Of a DNA stretch of 64,000 bases, positions 43,113 to 51,907 are shown one piece after another. The first letter of the stretch is position 1; the number at the start of each line of letters is the position of its first letter. The stretch comes from Noviluteimonas gilva (GTDB lineage: Bacteria; Pseudomonadota; Gammaproteobacteria; Xanthomonadales; Xanthomonadaceae): assembly GCF_009740395.1 (NCBI RefSeq), contig NZ_WOXT01000001.1, positions 740,464 to 804,463 of the forward strand, read 5' to 3'. The translations under genes were made by a program, and so were the position numbers. Below the pieces are notes generated by a model. The model was not told the DNA's origin and made no database searches. It saw only the letters and a program-made list of their open reading frames with translations.

Positions 43113-45446
43113 ATGGGTTTGAAGTTGGATCGCAGCGCGTTCGCGCTGGCCATTGGCGCGGGTCTCGCGCTGTCGTCGGGCGCCTTCGCCCAATCGCCTG
43201 CGAAGGTCACGGCCGCGGATTACGACCGCGCGGTGAAGATGCTTTCGCAGAACACGAATCCGCTGATCGACCATGACGCCAAGGGCGTCACCTGGCTCGA
43301 CGACACCTCGTTCGTCTGGTTCGACAACGATGCCAACGGCGTGCGCGTGATGCGCACCGATGCGACGACGGGCAAGTCGGTCGCCGCCTTCGACGTCGCA
43401 CGCATGGCCAAGGCCCTGTCGACCGCGACGGGCAAGCCGGTCGATGCCAAGCGCATCGACAAGTCGCTTTACGGCGTCGGCCTCAACGCCGATGGCCGCT
43501 ACGATTTCTCGGTGAAGGGCACGCACTACCTGTGCGAAGTCGCCAAGCCCAAGTGCGTCGCCAAGCCGACCACGAAGGGCAAGGCCGGCGACGGCCCGGG
43601 CAATGTTTCGCCCGACGGCAAGCGCGAAGCCTTCATCCGCGACTGGAACCTGTGGGTGCGCGATGTCGCCACCGGCAAGGAAACGCAGCTCACCACCGAC
43701 GGCGTCGAGAACTTCGGCTACGCCACCAACAACGCCGGCTGGGTGCACGACGACAGCGCGATCCTGGTGTGGTCGCCGGATTCGTCGAAGATCGCGACCT
43801 TCCAGCAGGACCAGCGCAAGACCAGCACGATGGCGCTGGTAGGCACCAACGTCGGCGCGCCGAAGATCGAAACGTGGAAGTACCCGTTCGTCGGCGACAA
43901 GGACGTGACCATGATCGAGCGCGTCGTGATCGACGTGCCGACGCAGAAGGTCGTGCGCCTGAAGATGCCGCAGGACCAGCATCGTTCGACGCAGTGCGAC
44001 GACGTCAGCTGCTTCGGCGGCTGGGAAGACGTGCAGTGGGCGAAGGACGGCAAGTCGATCGCCTTCGTGTCCACCTCGCGCGACCACACCAAGACCTCGG
44101 TCCGCACGGCGGATGTCGCGACCGGCGCGGTGCGCGACGTCTTCGACGAAAGCGCGAAGAACTGGTTCGAATCCGGCATCAACGCCATCAACTGGCGTTA
44201 CCTGCCGGAGAGCAACGAACTGTTGTGGTGGAGCCAGCGCAGCAACTGGGGCCACCTGTACCTGTACGACCTCAACACCGGCAAGGTGAAGCGCCAGGTG
44301 ACCGAAGGCGACTGGAACGTCGCTGAAGTCGTGCGCCTGGATCCCGCGTCGCGCACGGTGTGGTTCACCGGCGTGAATCGCGAAGCCGGCCACCACCCGT
44401 ACCACCAGCACCTGTACAAGGTGAACCTCGATGACGGCGCACCGGTGCTGCTCTCGCCGGAAGACGCGCAGCACACGTTCAAGCTGTCGAGCGACGGCAA
44501 GTACGTCGTGGATTCGTACTCGACCACCGCCGTGCCGCCGGTCACCGTGCTGCGCGATGCCAACGACGGCAAGGTGCTCGCCGAAGTCGCGAAGGCCGAC
44601 ATCACGCGCCTGAAGGCCGCCGGTTGGGTGGCGCCCGAAGCGATCGTCGTCAAGGCGCGCGACGGCAAGACCGATCTGTACGGCCAGATGTTCAAGCCGT
44701 CCAACTTCGATCCGAACAAGAAGTACCCGATCGTCAACTACGTCTACCCGGGTCCGCAGGTCGGTTCGGTGCGCACGTATGGGTTCGCCGCTTCGCACGG
44801 CGACAACCAGGCGCTGGCCGAGCTGGGCTTCGTCGTCGTCGCCATCGACGGCATGGGCACGCCGTATCGCTCCAAGGCCTTCCACGACGCCTACGCCAAG
44901 AACATCGGCGACAACACGCTGCCCGACCAGATCACCGGCATGAAGCAGCTGGCCTCGCGTTATCCGTGGATCGATCTGTCGCGCGTGGGCATCTGGGGCC
45001 ATTCCGGCGGCGGCAACGCCACGGGCACGGCGATGTTCCGTTACCCGGAGTTCTTCAAGGTCGGCATCGCCGAGAGCGGCAACCACGACAACCGCAACTA
45101 CGAAGACGACTGGGCGGAGAAGTGGCAGGGCCTGCTGGTCACCGGCAAGGACGGCAAGTCGAATTACGACGACCAGGCCAACCAGAACCACGCCGCCAAG
45201 TTCAAGGGCAAGCTGCTGCTCATGCACGGCCTGATGGACGACAACGTGCCGCCGCAGAGCACGCTGCTCGTCGTCGACGCGCTGATCAAGGCCAACAAGG
45301 ACTTCGACCTGCTGCTCCTGCCGAACGCGCGCCACGGTTACGGCGAGTACTCGCCGTACGTGATGCGCAAGCGCTGGGACTACTTCGTCGAAAACCTGCT
45401 GGGCGCCGAGCACCCCGACGCCTACGAAGTGAAGCTGCCGAAGTAG
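43113..45446 (+). CDS. Prolyl oligopeptidase family S9B dipeptidyl peptidase IV-like enzyme
   Basis: A 777-residue exported serine peptidase: signal peptide ending GAFAQ (about residue 27), an eight-bladed propeller domain to about residue 520, then an alpha/beta hydrolase domain. The nucleophile is in GHSGGG, and the charge-relay Asp and His are in GLMDDNVPP and NARHGYGEY. Family members remove X-Pro dipeptides from peptides, useful for a secreted-protease lifestyle. The ATG at 43113 follows GGAGCAGGGG. A strong terminator lies 37 bp downstream. Confidence 0.9.
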   Translation: MGLKLDRSAFALAIGAGLALSSGAFAQSPAKVTAADYDRAVKMLSQNTNPLIDHDAKGVTWLDDTSFVWFDNDANGVRVMRTDATTGKSVAAFDVARMAKALSTATGKPVDAKRIDKSLYGVGLNADGRYDFSVKGTHYLCEVAKPKCVAKPTTKGKAGDGPGNVSPDGKREAFIRDWNLWVRDVATGKETQLTTDGVENFGYATNNAGWVHDDSAILVWSPDSSKIATFQQDQRKTSTMALVGTNVGAPKIETWKYPFVGDKDVTMIERVVIDVPTQKVVRLKMPQDQHRSTQCDDVSCFGGWEDVQWAKDGKSIAFVSTSRDHTKTSVRTADVATGAVRDVFDESAKNWFESGINAINWRYLPESNELLWWSQRSNWGHLYLYDLNTGKVKRQVTEGDWNVAEVVRLDPASRTVWFTGVNREAGHHPYHQHLYKVNLDDGAPVLLSPEDAQHTFKLSSDGKYVVDSYSTTAVPPVTVLRDANDGKVLAEVAKADITRLKAAGWVAPEAIVVKARDGKTDLYGQMFKPSNFDPNKKYPIVNYVYPGPQVGSVRTYGFAASHGDNQALAELGFVVVAIDGMGTPYRSKAFHDAYAKNIGDNTLPDQITGMKQLASRYPWIDLSRVGIWGHSGGGNATGTAMFRYPEFFKVGIAESGNHDNRNYEDDWAEKWQGLLVTGKDGKSNYDDQANQNHAAKFKGKLLLMHGLMDDNVPPQSTLLVVDALIKANKDFDLLLLPNARHGYGEYSPYVMRKRWDYFVENLLGAEHPDAYEVKLPK

Positions 45447-45482
45447 GCAAACCCAGCTGCGACGCGCTTTTCATCGCGCGTG

Positions 45483-45512
45483 AAGACGGGGCCTTCAGGC
45501 CCCGTCTTTGTT
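45483..45512 (+). terminator. Rho-independent terminator after the peptidase gene
   Basis: An 11-bp stem, AAGACGGGGCC and GGCCCCGTCTT with loop TTCA, followed by a short T-rich stretch, 37 bp after the peptidase stop. Confidence 0.85.
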
Positions 45513-45552
45513 GGTGAAATCTGTGTGGAAGCGATGTTGTATCGTCTTTCAC

Positions 45553-46152
45553 ATGACTGCAGCCGCCGACAATGGATATCGCGATCGCCTGCGTGGTGCC
45601 ACCGGCACCGCGCATGTGCGGCTCGACGCGCGCTTCGCGCAGGGGCTCCGCACGGCGGCGCAGTACCGCACCTATGTGCTGGGCATGCAGGCCTTCATCG
45701 CGAATGCCGAACGCGCGCTCGCGCTGGCCAACCTGCGCCCCGCGTGGAAGGCATGGCGCGATCCCGCGCGCACGGCCTGGCTCGACGAGGATCTCGCCGC
45801 CATGGGCATTCCCGCGATGGCCGAAGGCCCGCGCATGGCGATCAACGGCGACGCGGATGCCGCCGGCCTGTTCTACGTGATCGAAGGCTCCGCGCTCGGT
45901 GCCACCCAGTTGTTGGGCGATGCGCAGGCACTCGGCCACGGGCCGGGCACCGGCGCGACCTTCCTGTGTCGCCACGGCGGCTTCGGTGCCGGCAAGCGTT
46001 GGCGCGCCTTCGTCGCCGACCTCGAACGTGCGGATTTCGACACGGTGAGCGAACGCACGATGCTCGAATCCGCGGCGCGCGCTTTCGCCAGTGCCGAGCA
46101 CGAGTTCCATCGCGCCGAGCTCGCACACCAAAACTTTACCGCAGGACGCTGA
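45553..46152 (+). CDS. Biliverdin-producing heme oxygenase (BphO-like)
   Basis: A 199-residue all-helical heme oxygenase that opens heme to biliverdin, iron and CO. The proximal ligand is probably His21 in GTAHVRLDARF; the distal-helix pattern LFYVIEGSALGATQLLG follows, with glycines near heme. Five bases separate its stop from the phytochrome start, so the likely job is chromophore supply for that protein, as in the bphO-bphP pair of Xanthomonas. The start ATG at 45553 has no clear ribosome site. Confidence 0.9.
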   Translation: MTAAADNGYRDRLRGATGTAHVRLDARFAQGLRTAAQYRTYVLGMQAFIANAERALALANLRPAWKAWRDPARTAWLDEDLAAMGIPAMAEGPRMAINGDADAAGLFYVIEGSALGATQLLGDAQALGHGPGTGATFLCRHGGFGAGKRWRAFVADLERADFDTVSERTMLESAARAFASAEHEFHRAELAHQNFTAGR

Positions 46153-46157
46153 ATTCG

Positions 46158-47882
46158 ATGGACCCCAACACGCCGAGCGCCGCGAGCGCCGACGCCGATT
46201 GCGCGCGCGAACCGATCCACCTCAGTGGTGCGATCCAGCCGCACGGTTACCTGATCAGCTGCTCGTTGCCGGACTGGACGGTGCGCCACACCTCGGCCAA
46301 CGTCGCCGAGTTGCTGGACATGCCGCCCGACGAGGTGATCGGCCGCAGCCTGCGCGAGCACGTCGCCGACGAAGTGCTGCAGCCGCTGCTCGAAGTGCTC
46401 GACATGATGGAATCGGGCGCGCCGCCGCAGCGCGCGGCGATCGGCAACATCGGCGCGATGGCGCACCTGTGCGATTTCGTCGTGCATGTGTCCGGCGACC
46501 TGGTGCACGTCGAACTCGAACCGCGCGCCAACAACCCGCAACGCCAGACACCGACCGTGGTCGCGCAACGCATGATCGCGCGCGCCAGCGGCAGCGCGGA
46601 CATGCGCGGCTTCCACCAGCGCACGGCCGACGAAATCCGCCAGCTCACCGGCTACGACCGCGTGATGATCTACCGCTTCCGCCACGACGACGCGGGCGAA
46701 GTGATCGCCGAATCGCGCGCGGAGGACATGGAACCCTTCCTCGGCCTGCGGTTTCCCGCATCCGATATCCCCGCGCAGGCGCGCGCGCTGTACGTGCGCA
46801 ATCGCATCCGCGTGATCCCCGATGTCGCCTATGCGCCGGTGCCGATCGTGCCGGACCGCGATGCGAAGGGTGCGCCGCTCGACCTGAGCCAGCACATCCT
46901 GCGCAGCGTGTCGCCGGTGCACATCGAATACCTGAAGAACATGGGCCTGGCCGCGTCGATGTCGATTTCGATCGTCAGCGGCGGCCGCCTGTGGGGCCTG
47001 ATCGCCTGCCACCATCGCGAACCGCGCCTGGTGCCGCCGTCGATCCGCGCCGCGGCCGACATGTTCAGCCTGTTCGTGTCGATGCGCGTGAGCGCCTCCG
47101 AACTGGAAATCGGATCGAAGCAGGACGATCGCGCACGCGATGCCCGCGAACGCCTCGCGCTGCGCCTCACCGGCCAGGACAGCCTGCCGGCCGCGCTCGC
47201 CGAAACGATGCCGATCCTCGCGGACATGGTGCCCGCCGACGGCATCGCGCTGCGCAGCGATGGGCAGTGGACGACGCATGGCCGCGTGCCGTCGCTCGAA
47301 GGTTTGTCGCGCGCGCTGGATTGGGCGCACACGCAGGGTGTCGATCGTCTTCCCGCCATCGACCATGCGACGCCCTGGGCTGCGCCCGAAGCGAACGACG
47401 GCCTCGCCGGCGTGCTCGCCGTGCCCTTCGGCCGACGCGACGACTGGTTGCTGTTCTTCCGCTGCGAGCAGGTGGAAGACGTCGTGTGGGCCGGCGATCC
47501 GCACAAACCGATGGTGCCGACCGACGACGGCGTGCGCATCGCACCGCGCAAGAGCTTCGCGAGTTGGCGCGAAACCGTGCGGGGCCACGCCTCGCCGTGG
47601 ACCGACGCCGATCGCGCCGCCGCCGAACGCCTGCGCTGGCTGCTGCAGGAACGCCCGTGGCAGCCGCTGCCCAACGAATCCGAGGCGGGCAACGTCAGCG
47701 ACATGCGCCTGTTCCGCCGCCGTCACGTGATCGCCGAACAGAAGTCGCGCCTCGACCAGTTGGGCGCCCTGCTGGACGGCCTGGGCCACCTCGAAGACGC
47801 CGAAACCGCGCGCATCGGCGCGCGCATCGCCGAACTGGAAGCCGAATTGCGCCAGTTGATGCATCGCAGTCCCATCGACTGA
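46158..47882 (+). CDS. bphP: Bacteriophytochrome photosensory protein lacking an output domain
   Basis: A 574-residue PAS-GAF-PHY protein. The biliverdin-binding cysteine is Cys15 in DADCAREPIHLSGAIQPHG, the GAF domain has PASDIP at 200-205, and the PHY tongue has PRKSF at 463-467. After PHY (about residue 500) only about 75 residues remain, forming a charged, probably coiled-coil helix (VIAEQKSRLDQLGALLDGL). There is no histidine kinase, GGDEF or PAS9-type output as in known phytochromes of this family. It likely signals through a partner or by altering dimer shape. Co-transcribed with heme oxygenase. Confidence 0.9.
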   Translation: MDPNTPSAASADADCAREPIHLSGAIQPHGYLISCSLPDWTVRHTSANVAELLDMPPDEVIGRSLREHVADEVLQPLLEVLDMMESGAPPQRAAIGNIGAMAHLCDFVVHVSGDLVHVELEPRANNPQRQTPTVVAQRMIARASGSADMRGFHQRTADEIRQLTGYDRVMIYRFRHDDAGEVIAESRAEDMEPFLGLRFPASDIPAQARALYVRNRIRVIPDVAYAPVPIVPDRDAKGAPLDLSQHILRSVSPVHIEYLKNMGLAASMSISIVSGGRLWGLIACHHREPRLVPPSIRAAADMFSLFVSMRVSASELEIGSKQDDRARDARERLALRLTGQDSLPAALAETMPILADMVPADGIALRSDGQWTTHGRVPSLEGLSRALDWAHTQGVDRLPAIDHATPWAAPEANDGLAGVLAVPFGRRDDWLLFFRCEQVEDVVWAGDPHKPMVPTDDGVRIAPRKSFASWRETVRGHASPWTDADRAAAERLRWLLQERPWQPLPNESEAGNVSDMRLFRRRHVIAEQKSRLDQLGALLDGLGHLEDAETARIGARIAELEAELRQLMHRSPID

Positions 47883-47954
47883 ACGCACCCGGATTGGCAA
47901 ACGCGCGCAGCCGCCGGTAACCTCGGCGGCTACTTCGCCCGCGAAAACGCCCCC

Positions 47955-48596
47955 ATGTCCGACGTCGCTCCGCGCACGCGCGCGCTCAATCCGCTGCCCT
48001 CGCTGATCTTCTCCTCGCGCTGGCTGCAGTTGCCGCTGTACCTCGGGCTGATCGTCGCGCAGGGCGTCTACGTCTACCTGTTCGTCAAGGAACTGCTGCA
48101 CCTCATCGCGGCGACGCCGCACCTGGGCGAACAGGAAATCATGCTGATCGTGCTGGGCCTGATCGACGTGGTGATGATCAGCAACCTGCTCGTGATGGTG
48201 ATCGTGGGCGGCTACGAAACCTTCGTCTCGCGCCTGCGACTGGAAGACCACCCCGACCAGCCCGAGTGGCTGAGCCACGTCAACGCGAGCGTGCTGAAGG
48301 TCAAGCTGGCGATGGCGATCATCGGCATCTCGTCGATCCACCTGCTCAAGAGCTTCATCGAAGTCGGCATGGTCGGCGGCCTGCCGCTGTGCAGCTCGCT
48401 CGACGGCATCGCCGCCGTCCGCGCGATGAGCGAAGCCGGCCTCACCATGAAGGCCTGCACGACCATCACCAAGGATGGCGTGTTGTGGCAGACCATCATC
48501 CACAGCGTCTTCATCATCTCGGCCCTCGGCATCGCGTGGACCGACAAGCTGATGACGGGCGCGGCGAGCAAGCGCGAGCACGCGCACGCGCATTGA
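47955..48596 (+). CDS. YqhA/UPF0114 (TIGR00645) family membrane protein
   Basis: A 213-residue protein with about four membrane segments. The opening SLIFSSRWLQLPLYLGLI and the VMISNLLVMVIVGGYETFVS block match the UPF0114 family, known mainly by conservation. A histidine-rich tail (HAHAH) ends the protein. It follows the phytochrome gene by 72 bp on the same strand; a functional tie is possible but there is no direct evidence for it. Confidence 0.87.
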   Translation: MSDVAPRTRALNPLPSLIFSSRWLQLPLYLGLIVAQGVYVYLFVKELLHLIAATPHLGEQEIMLIVLGLIDVVMISNLLVMVIVGGYETFVSRLRLEDHPDQPEWLSHVNASVLKVKLAMAIIGISSIHLLKSFIEVGMVGGLPLCSSLDGIAAVRAMSEAGLTMKACTTITKDGVLWQTIIHSVFIISALGIAWTDKLMTGAASKREHAHAH

Positions 48597-48616
48597 TTCG
48601 CACCACGTGATCCCCC

Positions 48617-48659
48617 TCGAGCGCGCTGCGCGCGCTCGATCCCCCTTGGGAAGGGGGAT
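48617..48659. repeat. Two adjacent palindromes upstream of uvrD
   Basis: TCGAGCGCG/CGCGCTCGA around 48617-48638 is followed directly by ATCCCCCTT GGG AAGGGGGAT (48639-48659). The second palindrome ends 6 bp before the uvrD -10-like hexamer. They could end transcription of the yqhA-like gene or fold near the promoter. Confidence 0.6.
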
Positions 48660-48665
48660 GGACCG

Positions 48666-48671
48666 TAAAAT
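48666..48671 (+). promoter_or_regulatory. -10-like hexamer giving a possible leaderless uvrD mRNA
   Basis: TAAAAT ends 6 nt before the ATG at 48678. No ribosome site is visible, so transcription probably starts at or next to the start codon. Confidence 0.5.
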
Positions 48672-48677
48672 GCGCGG

Positions 48678-50855
<2,178 letters not shown>

Positions 50856-50884
50856 TTACGAGAACTTCGGAAGGACGGCGCGCC

Positions 50885-51002
50885 ACGTGACGTGGTGTGG
50901 TTCCCCTGCCGCTCCCGGAAGCGCCATCCATGGCCACCGAGTCGCGGGCGCAAGGCCATCCATGGCCTTGCTCTGGGAAACCACACCACGCCACGCGTCA
51001 CG
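50885..51002. repeat. Palindromic element, copy 1 (~118 bp)
   Basis: The ends are inverted copies: GTGGTGTGGTTCCC near 50892-50904 and GGGAAACCACACCAC near 50975-50989, with CGTGA/TCACG outside them. The middle contains a second hairpin, CAAGGCC ATCCAT GGCCTTG (50951-50970). No transposase is linked, so a miniature element or a structured-RNA/attenuator-like repeat is possible. Confidence 0.65.
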
Positions 51003-51127
51003 CCTCACCGCATGTGATGCATCGACGCGTTGGATGCACAGAGCAACCGCGTATCGCCCCCGCTGCCACCGGGAGAGGGTTGGGGAGAGGGTCGCCGAAG
51101 GGGAGAGAAACAAACCCAGGTGAGACT

Positions 51128-51247
51128 CGACGTGCGGCGTGGTGTGGTTCACCAGAGCGCGGCCATGGATGGCTGCGCGTTCGCGCGTCGGTGGGCAGGA
51201 TGCCGCGTCCGCCGCGCGACAGGGGAACTACACCACGTCGCGCGGCG
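51128..51247. repeat. Palindromic element, copy 2 (~120 bp)
   Basis: The left end CGTGGTGTGGTTC (51138-51150) is inverted as GAACTACACCACG (51225-51237). The inside also has a CCATGGATGG core related to the CCATCCATGG core of copy 1, although the rest has drifted. Confidence 0.6.
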
Positions 51248-51284
51248 AGTCGTCAGTCCGAAGACGGCTGTTCGCGAATGCGCT

Positions 51285-51482
51285 TCAGCGCGCGTCAGCC
51301 ACCGACGCCTGCAACGCACTCGCCAGCGCGGCATCGCCGCTGACCAGGTCGGTCCAGGCGAGTTCCAGGCCCTTGCGGCGGCCTTTCTCGACGAGCTTGA
51401 GGCCATCCGGGCCGATCGTCAGCGTGTACACCTGGTCGCCGATCTGCACTTCGCGGCGCATGGGCTTGTCGAGCTTGGTCAT
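51285..51482 (-). CDS. Small protein of unknown function next to the DUF2782 gene
   Basis: A 65-residue soluble protein with a beta-like first half (REVQIGDQVYTLTIGPDGLKL) and a helical second half. I do not recognise a family. GGGGAG lies about 8 nt upstream of the ATG, and the gene follows the DUF2782 gene after 21 bp, so the two are probably co-transcribed. Confidence 0.65.
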   Translation of the reverse strand: MTKLDKPMRREVQIGDQVYTLTIGPDGLKLVEKGRRKGLELAWTDLVSGDAALASALQASVADAR

Positions 51483-51503
51483 CGCGTGCTCCCCGGAAGA
51501 GAA

Positions 51504-51815
51504 TTACCAGCCATAGAGCTTGAAATAGACGGGCACGTTGCGCGTGCCGTCGCTGTTGCGGTCCAGGCGGCCGTCGCCGTCGGAGTCGGTCACGTAGTAG
51601 GTCGGGCCGTTCTTCGGCACGACGCGCACCATCGCGATGGCGCCGGCGACGCGGTACTCGGTGACGACGTCGCCGTTGGACTCCGTGCGCGTGGCCTGCT
51701 CCGATCCTTCGGGGATCGGCGGCTGTGTCGGATCCTGCGGGGCGGTGGCGCAGCCTGCCGCGAGCGCCAGGACGGCGAGTGCGGTGAAGACGTGCGCGGG
51801 ACGTGTGCGGGTCAT
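51504..51815 (-). CDS. DUF2782 family lipoprotein
   Basis: A 103-residue lipoprotein with a signal peptide and lipobox LAAGCA (Cys about residue 22). The mature part has the DUF2782 pattern: DVVTEYRVAGAIAMVRVVP, then PTYYVTDSDGDGRLD, a short acidic stretch that may bind calcium. DUF2782 genes next to polA are common in Xanthomonadaceae and Pseudomonas; function unknown. A perfect AGGAGG lies before the ATG. It is divergent from polA. Confidence 0.88.
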   Translation of the reverse strand: MTRTRPAHVFTALAVLALAAGCATAPQDPTQPPIPEGSEQATRTESNGDVVTEYRVAGAIAMVRVVPKNGPTYYVTDSDGDGRLDRNSDGTRNVPVYFKLYGW

Positions 51816-51895
51816 GACAGCCCTCCTCCCTGCGGGATACGGAAGGGGAGCTTACGTCCGGCCGCCGTAAAGCCGTGGTGTGCGCCGCGAGACAT

Positions 51896-51901
51896 TAGAA
51901 T
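51896..51901 (+). promoter_or_regulatory. -10-like hexamer giving a possible leaderless polA mRNA
   Basis: TAGAAT ends 6 nt before the ATG at 51908 with no ribosome site between, as for uvrD and the carbonic anhydrase gene. Confidence 0.5.
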
Positions 51902-51907
51902 CACGGG

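Larger units (their letters stand above)
50856..51284. other. Non-coding stretch between uvrD and a small gene, holding two palindromic elements
   Basis: These 429 bases lie between convergent genes. Most of the stretch is two copies of a diverged ~120-bp inverted-repeat element (50885-51002 and 51128-51247), separated by about 125 bp. Small frames run through it on both strands but are not convincing genes. Confidence 0.7.

Noticed and set aside
37671-45413. A 2580-codon open frame on the minus strand.
   Set aside because: It lies opposite the alpha-2-macroglobulin and peptidase genes, has low-complexity Arg/His/Gly-rich sequence and no domain. High GC makes such antisense frames common here.
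50885-51247. The palindromic pair as an IS element.
   Set aside because: There is no transposase frame between or inside the copies and no visible target duplication.
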